26,082 nucleotides of DNA from a virus. The DNA lies in IMG/VR virus record IMGVR_UViG_3300045931_000167, positions 1 through 26,082 of that record, one strand, 5' to 3'. Positions 6,762 to 15,700 of this stretch are shown here, in pieces. Numbering within the stretch: the first letter of the stretch is position 1; the number at the start of each line of letters is the position of its first letter. The position numbers and the translations under genes were made by a program. The notes beneath the pieces were generated by a model. It did not search any database, had not been told where the DNA came from, and was given only the letters and a program-made list of their open reading frames with translations.

Positions 6762-7025
6762 CTACTTCCGCTTAGGCCCTTTGCCTTTTCTGTGGCTGCC
6801 GTTCTGCGGCTCGCGGTACTCGATGTAGTCTTCGTCGACCTCGCGCGCCATTTGCTCGCGCGCCAGATCGATAATCACCTTGTTGATGGTGACGAGGCCG
6901 CCGGCGAGGACTCGTTGCCGGGCGGCTTTCACCGCGAAGTATTCATGAACGTCAGGCGGAAAATGGCACAGGTATTGCCGCGCGCCCCCAGTGGCTGCTG
7001 CTGCTTGACTTGGTATACGACCCAT
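6762..7025 (-). CDS. ribbon-helix-helix-like small DNA-binding protein (87 aa)
   Basis: The start at 7025 is chosen because TAGGAG lies 11 bases upstream; the frame extends to 7115 but those residues look random. After a 15-residue linker the protein reads 'RQYLCHFPPDVHEYFAVKAARQRVLAGGLVTINKVIIDLAREQM', a strand followed by two helices like the Arc/MetJ ribbon-helix-helix core. The tail is acidic then strongly basic (HRKGKGPKRK), which would favour DNA. It is the first gene of the leftward early operon, just downstream of a promoter with two dyads, so autoregulation is plausible but unproven. Confidence 0.58.
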   Translation of the reverse strand: MGRIPSQAAAATGGARQYLCHFPPDVHEYFAVKAARQRVLAGGLVTINKVIIDLAREQMAREVDEDYIEYREPQNGSHRKGKGPKRK

Positions 7026-7124
7026 CGGAAAAACGTCTCCTACTGCAAAAGAATCAAGCGAATGCACGACGCGACTCTTGCCCTCGCGGCCGCAGAAGTC
7101 CTGCCGCCAGTGCATCGCGCCTGG

Positions 7125-7163
7125 GGATTCTATATCGGGAGAATCCTATGAAAGTTTCCATAG
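7125..7163. promoter_or_regulatory. two abutting dyads, candidate operator
   Basis: GGATTCT (7125-7131) and AGAATCC (7140-7146) form a perfect 7-bp inverted repeat with an 8-base gap. CTATG (7146-7150) and CATAG (7159-7163) form a second dyad, also with an 8-base gap. Their centres are 19 bp apart, about two helical turns, and the second touches the candidate -10 box of the leftward promoter. The layout suits a repressor bound as two dimers. Candidates are the RHH-like or the HTH protein encoded on either side. Confidence 0.42.
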
Positions 7164-7190
7164 AATATCCCAATGAAAAGCGAATTGCAA
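7162..7190 (-). promoter_or_regulatory. candidate leftward early promoter
   Basis: On the minus strand TTGCAA (7190-7185) and TATTCT (7167-7162) are separated by 17 bases, each matching four of six consensus positions of a housekeeping sigma promoter. Transcription would start near 7155 and read into the RHH-like gene at 7025 and the recombination operon. The area is markedly more AT-rich than the surrounding genes. Confidence 0.42.
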
Positions 7191-7209
7191 ATTGACGCAA
7201 AAGCCAATA

Positions 7210-7232
7210 AAAACGGCCTTTTCGGCCATTTT
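7210..7232 (-). terminator. hairpin with T tract, candidate terminator
   Basis: A short GGCC/GGCC stem with a GAAAA loop is flanked by A-run and T-run arms. Read leftward it ends in GTTTTTA and the stem is extended by U-G and A-U pairs; read rightward it has a C-A mismatch and a shorter T tract. It would shield the leftward promoter at 7190 from antisense transcription out of the HTH region. The core stem is only 4 bp. Confidence 0.35.
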
Positions 7233-7571
7233 CAGGCATAGCGGTTTTCAATACGTTTTCAACTGTGCAATTCGTAATGCTTTCCAACTAGGACTCCCGC
7301 AACCCTCACGACTGCCATAACCTAGGGCGGCGCCGGCGCTATCCGAAAAGTGCAGAACGGTGCATGTTTTGCGCACATCCGTCTTCGTAGTTAACAGATG
7401 TAACAATTCACTCCCTTGGCCAGGTTATTTTTCGTCTAGTGTCCACCACGGCTGCGGGGTGTTGGCGAGGGGCCGACTGCGCGCCGGCGGCCACCGCATA
7501 TATCCCGTCTCTCTTGCGTGCTAGCGCGAATCGGCGCACACTATTCTCGGCGCGCCGAAATGAAGACGTGA
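7233..7571. other. non-coding regulatory gap upstream of the HTH gene
   Basis: About 340 bases without a convincing reading frame. The left half is AT-richer than the genes; the right half is very GC-rich. I see a small dyad, GTTA/TAAC around 7390-7404, and no well-spaced promoter for the rightward HTH gene. A three-codon frame (ATGAAGACGTGA) ends directly before the HTH ATG, which could couple its translation. Confidence 0.4.
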
Positions 7572-7865
7572 ATGCGTGCAATCACGCGTGCGCAGTTGCG
7601 CAGAGCCTTTTCAATTACGACTCGAGTGCTGCGGAGCGAGATGGGATTGTCGCAGGAGGAGCTGGCGCGGCGCGCCGGCGTCGATCGCTCCTACATGGGC
7701 CACATCGAGCGGGGTGAGTCCACACCAACCCTCGAGAAGATCTTCGAGTTGCTGCCGGCGCTTGAGCTGGAGTTCGACGAGTGGGCGCGGCGGTTCAAAG
7801 AGGCGCTCGCCGGCGTCGTGGCGGTGAGTCCGAAGAGCCAGGGGAAACACAAGCGCGGCAAGTAG
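7572..7865 (+). CDS. XRE/Cro-family HTH transcriptional regulator (97 aa)
   Basis: The only convincing plus-strand gene. Residues 20-64 read 'LRSEMGLSQEELARRAGVDRSYMGHIERGESTPTLEKIFEL', a complete Xre-type five-helix DNA-binding core with the usual LSQ-E-LA and R-SY-IERG-x-P-L positions. The C-terminal 30 residues are a helix and a basic tail (SPKSQGKHKRGK), so the protein is a bare DNA-binding domain without a sensor. An in-frame TGA directly before the ATG fixes the earliest start. The gene ends four bases from the end of the convergent leftward late operon. It could be a Cro/CI-like control gene or a host-derived regulator; no second repressor is seen. Confidence 0.82.
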   Translation: MRAITRAQLRRAFSITTRVLRSEMGLSQEELARRAGVDRSYMGHIERGESTPTLEKIFELLPALELEFDEWARRFKEALAGVVAVSPKSQGKHKRGK

Positions 7866-7869
7866 GACG

Positions 7870-8157
7870 TCAGATCATCTTGCCGACAACGGTCTCGACC
7901 GCTCCCTGGAGTGCGGCGTCGGTGATCGCCGCGCCCGCAAGCTGCACCGCGCCGTCCATCACCGTGGGCGGCTGCACTTGCATCGCGACGAGGTCGGGCT
8001 GCTGGAATGTCTGCTGTGCCCACTTGTACCGCGAGTTATGCGCCGGGACGTTCGACGCCTCGATCATGATCGAGTCTGCAAATTTGAGGCACGCCACTTT
8101 CACGCGGCCTCTGAATTCTATGTCCTGCATGAGTGCGCTCGATTCGGTATACGTCAT
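7870..8157 (-). CDS. hypothetical last gene of the tail operon (95 aa)
   Basis: The last leftward gene, 12 bases after the fibre stop. It begins MTYTESSALMQDIEFRGRVKVACLKFADSIM, continues with 'SRYKWAQQTFQQPDLVAM' and ends with an Ala/Val-rich helix (ITDAALQGAVETVVGKMI). The 'RYKWAQ' stretch and compact size fit small phage proteins encoded after tail fibres, but no domain is known to me. It might be a fibre chaperone or a small virion protein. Confidence 0.6.
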   Translation of the reverse strand: MTYTESSALMQDIEFRGRVKVACLKFADSIMIEASNVPAHNSRYKWAQQTFQQPDLVAMQVQPPTVMDGAVQLAGAAITDAALQGAVETVVGKMI

Positions 8158-8169
8158 GAGTGTATTCTC

Positions 8170-9693
8170 CTAAGCTGCTTTCACGAATCCGTTTCCATCA
8201 ACGCTCAACGTTTTTAGCGAACCGCCGAGAAACATCAGTATCGTGCCGCCCGCTACGCCCCCCGCCGCCTTAAGCAGAAGCAGAGGATTATTTGACGGAT
8301 TAAACCCTGTGCCTGCACCAATCGCCAGATAATCGGTAGCTCCATCATGAGCGTTCCAGATTGCCGCGCCGGTATTGGATGGCGTGGCTCGATCCAGCCT
8401 AATCATGTTGCCGATTTCATTCGCCGCTAATGCGGACGGATTAAAGAAATGAAGCTTCGCTTGCGGATTCGCCGTTCCAATTCCGACGTTACCGCCTGCC
8501 GGATTCAATAGCAGCGGACTCCAACCAATACCGGAAATACCTGCCTGAATGACGCCAACATTGGCTGAAGTGTCATAACCAAACCATAGCGTTTTCGTAG
8601 TGTCCGACTGCCCCGCAATTTGAAACTGCGCTAGACCAGCATTGCTAGCTAATCCGTTCGCATCTAATGTGATGCGACACGATCCGTTGACATGCAATAC
8701 GCCCCACGGATCGGCCGTGCCGATGCCGACGTTCCCCGCTTGTGTGATGCGCATCGCAGTGCTGCTGCTATTGACGTGAAAATCTAAACTGCCGATATCC
8801 GTTCTAGTTTCCATTCCCGTGAACAACGTACCCATTCCAAGATCGGTCGCGGTCCCGAAGGCAAGACGCGCATAATTCGCTGCTCCAGCGGCATTGATCG
8901 CGATCACATTATTCTCAGCGACTGCACCGGAAAACGACCCGACACCGAGACTCGACAGCACCTGAAGTTTATGCTGCGGATTCGCCGTGCCGATGCCAAT
9001 GTTGCCCGCTGCCGTGATGCGCATGCGCTCGGGAGTCGACGGCCCCACTGCGAATACGAGATCGGGCACACTGAGGATCAAACTGCTTTGCACATAACTC
9101 GACGCCGCGACTACGGGCGCGCTGAATGATCCCGCGCTCACCGCGCCCGACGCCGTGACGCTCGCCGCTGTCACCGCGCCCGTGATATGCGCCTCCGCCC
9201 CGTTAACTGGCCCGTTACTTGTGAGTGATCCTACTTGCGCCGCGCCGGACGCCGTGATCGTCTGCGCTGTCATCGACGCAGCGAACGATCCGCTATTCGC
9301 GCTGACGTGATTTGCGCTCAGTGTGCCGACGTTCGTCAGATGATGCCCGGCAGCGTCGACGTCCGTACTCCAGGTCCCTTCGTTATGCGCCGCCGCCGCG
9401 AGTGCTTGGACGTCGATCCAGAGATCCTGTAGCGCCTGGCGCACGGAGTTTTCATGCGCTGCGGTGATCAGATCGCCACTCGCGACGGTCGGCGGGATCG
9501 TGGGTGTCACCGGCAGCGTGATGGCTCGCAGGTCCAGGCCTGCCAGTTCGAGACTCACGACGACCTGGCCGCTGCGCACTTCCGGCCAGAGCTGGAAGTC
9601 GGATGGCACGATCGGCGCCGGCGGCACGAGGTTCGGAAACGAGAAATGCGGCGGCGCGGGAATGAGCGCGGTAGTACGCGGGACGTTTGGCAT
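8170..9693 (-). CDS. tail fibre / receptor-binding protein (507 aa)
   Basis: A Ser/Ala/Thr/Gly-rich protein typical of trimeric tail fibres. The N-terminal 100 residues are Pro-rich then helical (SVRQALQDLWIDVQALAAAAHNEG). Residues 115-200 hold many short 'GSVSASG-like' beta repeats (TITASGAAQVGSLTSNG, AAS VTASGAVSAGSF). The C-terminal half has three copies of GN(I/V)GIGTA(N/D)P at about residues 240, 325 and 405, usually found in fibres ahead of intramolecular chaperone domains. No S74 peptidase/chaperone domain follows; the protein ends VDGNGFVKAA. Host binding is inferred from position and composition. Confidence 0.8.
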   Translation of the reverse strand: MPNVPRTTALIPAPPHFSFPNLVPPAPIVPSDFQLWPEVRSGQVVVSLELAGLDLRAITLPVTPTIPPTVASGDLITAAHENSVRQALQDLWIDVQALAAAAHNEGTWSTDVDAAGHHLTNVGTLSANHVSANSGSFAASMTAQTITASGAAQVGSLTSNGPVNGAEAHITGAVTAASVTASGAVSAGSFSAPVVAASSYVQSSLILSVPDLVFAVGPSTPERMRITAAGNIGIGTANPQHKLQVLSSLGVGSFSGAVAENNVIAINAAGAANYARLAFGTATDLGMGTLFTGMETRTDIGSLDFHVNSSSTAMRITQAGNVGIGTADPWGVLHVNGSCRITLDANGLASNAGLAQFQIAGQSDTTKTLWFGYDTSANVGVIQAGISGIGWSPLLLNPAGGNVGIGTANPQAKLHFFNPSALAANEIGNMIRLDRATPSNTGAAIWNAHDGATDYLAIGAGTGFNPSNNPLLLLKAAGGVAGGTILMFLGGSLKTLSVDGNGFVKAA

Positions 9694-9702
9694 AGCGACC
9701 TC

Positions 9703-9918
9703 CTATTGCTGCGCGGGGACCGGATCTGGTGCGCGCTCGAGTTCGCGGCGATTGGCGGCAACGCGCCAATTCCCCTGAAGCTTCTGCTGCTTCATGAAGA
9801 GAATCAGCGCGCCTTGTTCCTGTGATTGCCAGACGAGAATCTGTCGATCGATCGCCGTCTTGATCTCGGCGAGCAGTTCGATCGTCGCGTCATCGAGTGG
9901 ATAATTCTCTTGCTCCAT
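9703..9918 (-). CDS. small hypothetical tail-region protein (71 aa)
   Basis: Lies between the hub protein and the fibre, with only short gaps on both sides. The product is helical: ATIELLAEIKTAIDRQILVW, then 'QGALILFMKQQKLQGNWRVAANRREL' and a Pro-rich tail. I have the impression that the last stretch recurs in small phage proteins found next to fibres, but I cannot name a family. A role in fibre assembly is a guess from position. Confidence 0.58.
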   Translation of the reverse strand: MEQENYPLDDATIELLAEIKTAIDRQILVWQSQEQGALILFMKQQKLQGNWRVAANRRELERAPDPVPAQQ

Positions 9919-9936
9919 GTGCTCTCCTCTTTTCTG

Positions 9937-12777
9937 TCACGGAAATACGCTCGTGATGATGCCGCCCGTAACTGTGACCGTCTTGCCGTCGGCAGATGTG
10001 AAGGTTCGATTGACGCCCTGACTCCCGCTGACACGAAAGCCGCCATCGGCCTGCACGTAGCCCTGCGCTGCAAAGTTGCCCGGCCCCGTCAATCCGATCG
10101 CCGTTGCGTAGATCTGCCGCGCGGAGTCGATCACTGTCGTGCCCGAGATCTGATACGTGCTCGCGCTCATCGTCGACACGCTGAAAGAACCGCTCACAGT
10201 CAGCGAGCCGACAGACGCTGCACCCGAGATCGCGAGCGACGGGCCTGCAATCTGCGCGCTCGCTGCAATGCCGCCCGACGAATTAATCACGATCGCGCCA
10301 CCGACTTGCATGCCGCCATCGCCGCGCACGATGCCGCTCTGCGCATTCAGATGAATTCTGAGCGTGCCGCCGTTTGATAACGTCATCTCGCCCCATGCCC
10401 CGCTTGGGCTCTTGACGAGTGCCGCGCAGTTGACGCCGCCCGCATAGACGACGACGCCGCGCGAGACGAAGTCGGCACGGTCGGTGCCCGTCGCGATGCG
10501 CAGATAGAGACTCGAATACGTCGCGTCAAACGTGGTCGGCGATGTGCTCAGCGTGCTGCCGCTCGCCGCATGCGTAATGCTCAGATTGGAATCCTTGATG
10601 ATTAGGTTGCCGCCCGTGTCGGCGACGAGCTTCGCGTCCTGCGCGCCCGTCCCGCCGACCGCGAGGTACTTCACCCACTCGCCGTGCACGCCGGGCGCGC
10701 TCGCGAGTATGCCGATCTCCGCGACAATATTGCCGCTCGCATCTTTGACGTAGATACGCCCCGGCTTATTGCCGCCGCCGCCGCACTCGATATAGTTCGT
10801 GTTGAGCTTGTCAGAGTCGACTGTGCCGACGATCAGCTTCGTGCCCGAGATCGTGCCGATCTGCCCGTCTTGAATCAGGCCGATGGTGATGGTGGCCGCG
10901 TTGATCGATCCGATCTGCGTCGAGACAATCGTGCCCGTGATTGCGCTTGCGTTGACGCTTGAGATCTGGTCCGCGCTGATCGTGCCTTGAATCGCCGTTG
11001 CATTGACGCTCGCGATCTGGTTCGCGTTGATCTGGCCCGAGATCGAAGACGCGTTCACGCTCTGGATCTGCGACGCCTGGATCATGCCCGTGATCTGGCC
11101 CGCAGTGATGGACTGTATTTGAGATGCCAGGATCAGGCCGATGATCGAGTTCGCGTTCATCGCGCCGATGTTATAGAACTCCATCAGCGACCCTTCCGGG
11201 TTGTTGTTTTCGACCCAGGTGCCGCCCGTGTTTTGATAGAACCGCCCGTTGGATTTCAGATAGACAAAGCTCGACGGCGGATAATTCGCATGTGGCAGCG
11301 CGGGCAGCGCATCCACCATTTCGATGGGCCGCAGCGCGTCGCCGTACTTGCCGAGGTTGTCGATGATCTTGTCGGCCAACTGCGACGAGACGATGACGCC
11401 CTGAATCGTGACCGCATTGACCGAGCCAATCTGGTCCGCGGTGATGACGCCTTCGATCGTGGTCGCGTTGACGCTCTCGATCTGGCCCGCCTCAATAGTG
11501 CCGACAATCGCGCCGGCGTTCACCGAGCCGATCTGGCCGGCCTGGATAGTGCCCATGATCGTATTGGCATTCACCGAGCCGATCACGGCCGCGGAGAGTC
11601 CTGGCGGCACCTGGATGTCGTCGTCGGTGATCGATCCAGGCGTGGTGACGCCCACCTGCTTATTCGATGTGCGCCAGCGCGATCGCTGATCGATGAGCCG
11701 CATCGTGGTATCGAAGTCCGGCTGCGCGGCGCCAAACTGCGCCTCGTAGCGCACCAGGTCCTGCGTCTCCCAGACCATCGTCAGCGCACGCACCAGGTAC
11801 TGCTGGTGCAGGCCCAGCGTGTGCTCGTTGATCAGGACCTGCATGCCGCACTGAAGCCAGTCCGTACCCCAGGTCGTGAAATTGCCACTGGCGATCGGGT
11901 AGGCATTGCGCAGCACCAGCGATTTCGCCTTCAGCGCAGCATCCCAGGCTGTGGTGATCTGGTCATCGACGAGCGCGGCCGCATGCTCGCCAAACGTGGC
12001 GATCGAGATCGGATCGGAATAGGACGCCTCGATCATGATGCCGCTCGAGAAGTCCCAGGTGCCGCGCACGTAGGAGCGGTTCACCGGGTTCGAGAAATCG
12101 TGTCTGTAGCCAGACACCTTCACCGGAAACGAGGTGACGAAATCTGGGTTGGTCGACAGCACATACGGCGCGACGGGCGCCGTGGTCGCTGGCCGATAGT
12201 GGAGTTTGGCGTCGAAGTCGACGCGCCATTCGCCCATCGAGAGCGTGGCGAGCTCGTCGAGGATGGCGCGGCATGACTTCGATTTCCAGTCGAAGTCCAT
12301 AATCACCGGCACGATCTGCGCCGTGTCGGTCGGGTCGATGGTTGGGCAGAAGGTGCCGAGGATCGCCTGGATGATCTGCTTGTCGGACAGCGGAAACGTC
12401 AGAAAGAAGTTGCCGCCCCAGGCGATCGAGCGATCGAGGAAGGCGGCCCAGTCGTTGAGGGACGCGCGAAAGAAGATCTCGAATGGCACCGCATCGGAGT
12501 GCTCCATGTCGAGCGAGTAGATGTGGCCGTGAAATAGCTTGGTGGTACCGTCGCGGCCGTCGTAGATGATGACCTCGTACAGCTCCCGCAGGTCGACCGC
12601 GTAATGGTCCTCGTCGTAGTGGGCGTAATCGTAGCGGGCACTGCGCGACAGCGCGCGGCCCATGATGGTGAGCGAGGCCGTCGTGATGCGTTTCGTCGAG
12701 TCGTATGCAATGCGCGTTTCCTGCAGGCGGCAATCCGCGGTGACGTCGGTGCCGTTCATGAAGACGAGAATGTTCAT
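9937..12777 (-). CDS. tail hub / minor tail protein with repeat stalk (946 aa)
   Basis: ATG at 12777 overlaps the tape-measure stop as ATGA. Residues 1-390 look like a phage hub or minor tail protein: MNILVFMNGTDVTADC, strand-rich, with TASLTIMGRAL, YEVIIYDGRDGTTKLFHG and SGYRHDFSNPVNRSYVRG, as in Dit/Tal-like baseplate hubs that close the tube tip. From residue 400 the protein is built from 17-residue repeats (two arrays, listed separately). About residues 468-537 hold a small inserted domain (SFVYLKSNGRFYQNTGGTWVEN). The last 280 residues are Ser/Gly/Ala-rich fibre-like beta structure. The protein probably joins the tail tip to the fibres. Confidence 0.78.
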   Translation of the reverse strand: MNILVFMNGTDVTADCRLQETRIAYDSTKRITTASLTIMGRALSRSARYDYAHYDEDHYAVDLRELYEVIIYDGRDGTTKLFHGHIYSLDMEHSDAVPFEIFFRASLNDWAAFLDRSIAWGGNFFLTFPLSDKQIIQAILGTFCPTIDPTDTAQIVPVIMDFDWKSKSCRAILDELATLSMGEWRVDFDAKLHYRPATTAPVAPYVLSTNPDFVTSFPVKVSGYRHDFSNPVNRSYVRGTWDFSSGIMIEASYSDPISIATFGEHAAALVDDQITTAWDAALKAKSLVLRNAYPIASGNFTTWGTDWLQCGMQVLINEHTLGLHQQYLVRALTMVWETQDLVRYEAQFGAAQPDFDTTMRLIDQRSRWRTSNKQVGVTTPGSITDDDIQVPPGLSAAVIGSVNANTIMGTIQAGQIGSVNAGAIVGTIEAGQIESVNATTIEGVITADQIGSVNAVTIQGVIVSSQLADKIIDNLGKYGDALRPIEMVDALPALPHANYPPSSFVYLKSNGRFYQNTGGTWVENNNPEGSLMEFYNIGAMNANSIIGLILASQIQSITAGQITGMIQASQIQSVNASSISGQINANQIASVNATAIQGTISADQISSVNASAITGTIVSTQIGSINAATITIGLIQDGQIGTISGTKLIVGTVDSDKLNTNYIECGGGGNKPGRIYVKDASGNIVAEIGILASAPGVHGEWVKYLAVGGTGAQDAKLVADTGGNLIIKDSNLSITHAASGSTLSTSPTTFDATYSSLYLRIATGTDRADFVSRGVVVYAGGVNCAALVKSPSGAWGEMTLSNGGTLRIHLNAQSGIVRGDGGMQVGGAIVINSSGGIAASAQIAGPSLAISGAASVGSLTVSGSFSVSTMSASTYQISGTTVIDSARQIYATAIGLTGPGNFAAQGYVQADGGFRVSGSQGVNRTFTSADGKTVTVTGGIITSVFP
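10804..11166 (-). repeat. five 17-residue plus two 18-residue repeats in the hub protein
   Basis: A second array begins at residue 538, after a roughly 70-residue insertion. Five units are 17 residues long (for example QSVNASSISGQINANQI) and two are 18, the last degenerate. The array is the same type as the first, so the insertion splits one original stalk. Confidence 0.83.
11377..11580 (-). repeat. four 17-residue repeats in the hub protein
   Basis: Residues 400-467 of the hub protein are four consecutive units of exactly 17 residues, for example GSVNANTIMGTIQAGQI and ESVNATTIEGVITADQI. Each has an S-V-N-A start, a central I-x-G and ends in Q-I or Q-L. The pattern suits a beta-helical or triple-stranded stalk. 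Confidence 0.85.
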
Positions 12778-15700
12778 TGGGGCATGAGCTGCCTGGTCAG
12801 GTTGGTCGCGATCTGGTTGCCCATGACGCGCGCCGCCTCTTCGGTCGTGACGCCGGTGGCCGTGACCGTGACATTGATCGTTCGCGGGCCGGCGCGCTCG
12901 ATGTTCTCGAGTAGCCGCAGCATGGAGGCCGTGTTGCCAGCCATCTGGTCGGTGAAACCGCGGATGGCCTTCACGTCCGGCACGACGTACAGGTTCAACT
13001 TCTCGTCGATCCCGCTCGCCGCCGTGATGATTTCGCCGTACGCCGGCACCGTGACGCCCCAGTAGTTGCCCTCGAAGTTGCGCAGGATATTCCGTATCTC
13101 ATGGCCCGTTTTCAGGATCGAATCGGACTGCTCGCCGGTGTAGATTTTCGTGTACCGGGTGTAGTTCTCGATCAGGTCGAGCGTCTTGTTCATGCCGGCC
13201 ATCTGGAAGTTGCCGACGATGCTGGAAATGGCCGTCGCTACGCCGCTGATAGCCGAAATCCACCCGGTCAGGCCGCCCGCCGCCGCACCCGCGCCGCCGC
13301 CACCACCGCCGCCACCACCACCCGTTCCTGGGCCGCCCCAGTCAATGTCGGCGATGTCTTTGCCTTTGCCCTTTACGCTGTCGAATACGCCGCTGATATC
13401 ATCCCAAACGCCCTTGAGCGTCTTGCTCTTGCCGATGAGGGCGCCGATGATCTCTTCGCTCGCCAGATGCATCAGTGAGCGGCCAATATCCGACAGCGCG
13501 CCCTTCGCCAGGTTCCCGATGTCGGTCCAGATCGTCGTGTGCTGCGATTTCAGTTCGGCCAGTTCGCCATCTGGGCCCGTAATGCTGAGCACGAAGGCCT
13601 CGTACTCGGCCTTCTGCTTGGCGAGTTCGGTCGCAAGGTCGGTGGTGGTCTGCTGGTAGTCCGCATTGATGCCGGCGACCGCCTTGTCGCTCTCGGCGAG
13701 GATGTCCGCGACATGCTTTTCGTAGTCGGACTTCTTTTTGCCCAACGCCTCGAGTTGCTTGGCGATCTCGGCTTCTTGCTCCTGTTCATGCGAGACGCGG
13801 ATGCGATCGATTGAGGCGATCGTCTCGGCCTCGAACTTGTCGAGCTCGGCCTTCTTCTTGCCCAATGCCTCGGTCGCATCCGTGACGCCCTGCTCTTCGT
13901 CCTCCTTGATCTTCTGGACGCGCTCGTCATGCTTGGCCAGCGTGTCGGCCTGCCACTGGTCGTAATCACGCGTCTTGCGGTCGAGGCCTTCTTTCGCATC
14001 CGCGACCTCGCGATCCTGCCGCTGTTTCTGATCGCGCACGTAGCGCTCGAGCTTTTCGTTCTGCTCGCGCACATAGTCGTTGAGGTCTTCCTGCTTGCGC
14101 TTCAGCGAGATCTCGAGGTCGTGCTCTTCCTCTGAATAGACGCCCTTGTTTTTCTGGCGCACCTGCGCGATCTTGCGCTGCGTATCCTCCGCGTACCGGT
14201 TGTAGTCCTTCTGGCGGTCCTCGATGTTGCGCTTGGTGTCATGCGTCTCGTCTTCGATATTCTGCTGGGTGTCCTCGCCCAGCCGGGAAAGCTTGGTGTT
14301 GACGTCTTCAACGAAGTCCTCGTAATCCTGCGCGCGATCGCGGAGAGAATCCCGCAGATCCTCTTCTTCTTCCTCCAGCGCTTCCGCCGCGGCTTCATGG
14401 ATCTCGTCGATCCGCTCTTGGACCTCGGACGCATACTCGGCGTAGTCTTCCTGCTTTTCCTGGAGTGCGTCCCTCGCGTCCTGGATCTCCTCGGCGGCCG
14501 CGTCGGCATGCTCCTGCTTGATCTCTTCGATTGACTGCGCCACATCGGCGGCATACTCGTCGTATTTCTCGCGCGCTTCAGCGAGGGCATTCTCGGTTTC
14601 CTGATTTTGCTCAGCGAGCGCCGATTCCCAGTTGGCCGTGGTCTCGGCGAGGTCCGCGGCATTCTCCTGGACGTAAGCATCCCACTCGCGGCCGCGCTCT
14701 GCGAGTGATTCGGTCAGTGCGGCTTCCTGCTTCTTCAGTTCCGCATTCGGGTCGGGGCCGAACATGCGATCGAAGGCGGCGTCGAGCACGTCATGGCCGA
14801 AGGCCTTCAGGCGCTCCTTGACGTACTTGAAGTATTCCTCCCAGATGTTCCGCTGCTTCTTTGTCGACTCCTCCAGGCGCCGCTCGACCTGTTCCAGCTC
14901 CTTTTTGATCTCCTTCGGCACCTGCTGGCCTTGGCGTTTGTAGACTTCGATGGTCGCCTCGAGCGTGCGCTTCCGCGCCTTCAACTGCTCTTCGGATCCC
15001 TTGGCTGTGGACTGGGAGATATCTTCCTCGGCCTTTTTCGCGGCCTCGACTTCTTTCTGCAACTCCTCCGGCGTCTTTTCGCCGATGGCGTGCCAGGCGT
15101 CCTCGTGCTCTTTGATGGCCTTCTTGGTATCCTTCAACGCCTTGTCGAGCGCCGCGAGTTGCTGGCCGGTGACGACGGCCAGTTGGCCGCCGAAATCCTT
15201 CATCGCATCCGTGGCCAGGCCGACGCCGTTATTCAGGTCCTCGAAGGTCGGGATGGTGTCGTTCTTCAGTCGCTCGGCCAGTTTCTTATTCGCCTCTTCG
15301 ATCGCAAGCGCCGCCGCCTGCAGGTCGTTTTTCGACGCCTTGCCGGATGCAATAAGTTTCCAGAAGGCCGCCTCGGCATCCGCGACGCCCTGGCGCAGTT
15401 TCGTCTCGCTCGTAATGCCCAGCGTCTTGAATGCCGCGTCCAGATCGAGTGCGGACTCGATCACCCGCTTGAGTTTTTCCGGCAGCAGATCCCAGGCGGC
15501 GCCGAACATCTTCACCGCCGCCGTGTTCTTCGTGACGAAGGGGAACAATTCGCCGACAGCCTTGGCGGCGTCCGGTGCGAGGCCCAGCAGTTTTTCGTAG
15601 CCGGCGCTCATCGCGTCCAGTTGCTTCTTCGCTTCCTCGGCGGCCTTCTTCGCCGCTTCCGCAGCCTTCTTGCGCGCCTCTTCCTCCTGGCCGGCGAGCT

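Noticed and set aside
7148-7195. 15-codon plus-strand frame (MKVSIEYPNEKRIAN) with a GGAG stretch upstream, followed by a hairpin
   Set aside because: It lies across the candidate leftward promoter and dyads and has no supporting context; a leader peptide is possible but cannot be supported.
7865-7870. Search for a terminator between the convergent HTH and late-operon ends
   Set aside because: Only four bases separate the stops and no hairpin with a T tract is visible there.
10987-12276. Long plus-strand frame (429 codons) opposite the hub gene
   Set aside because: Composition is Arg/Asp/His-rich repeats mirroring the 17-residue repeats of the hub gene; typical shadow in GC-rich DNA.
13290-13332. 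GGC/GGT tract that could be a microsatellite
   Set aside because: It encodes the Gly-rich linker of the tape measure in frame with mixed codons, so it is better explained as a flexible hinge.
13186-13659. Plus-strand frame with a run of prolines
   Set aside because: The proline run is the antisense of the glycine run in the tape measure.
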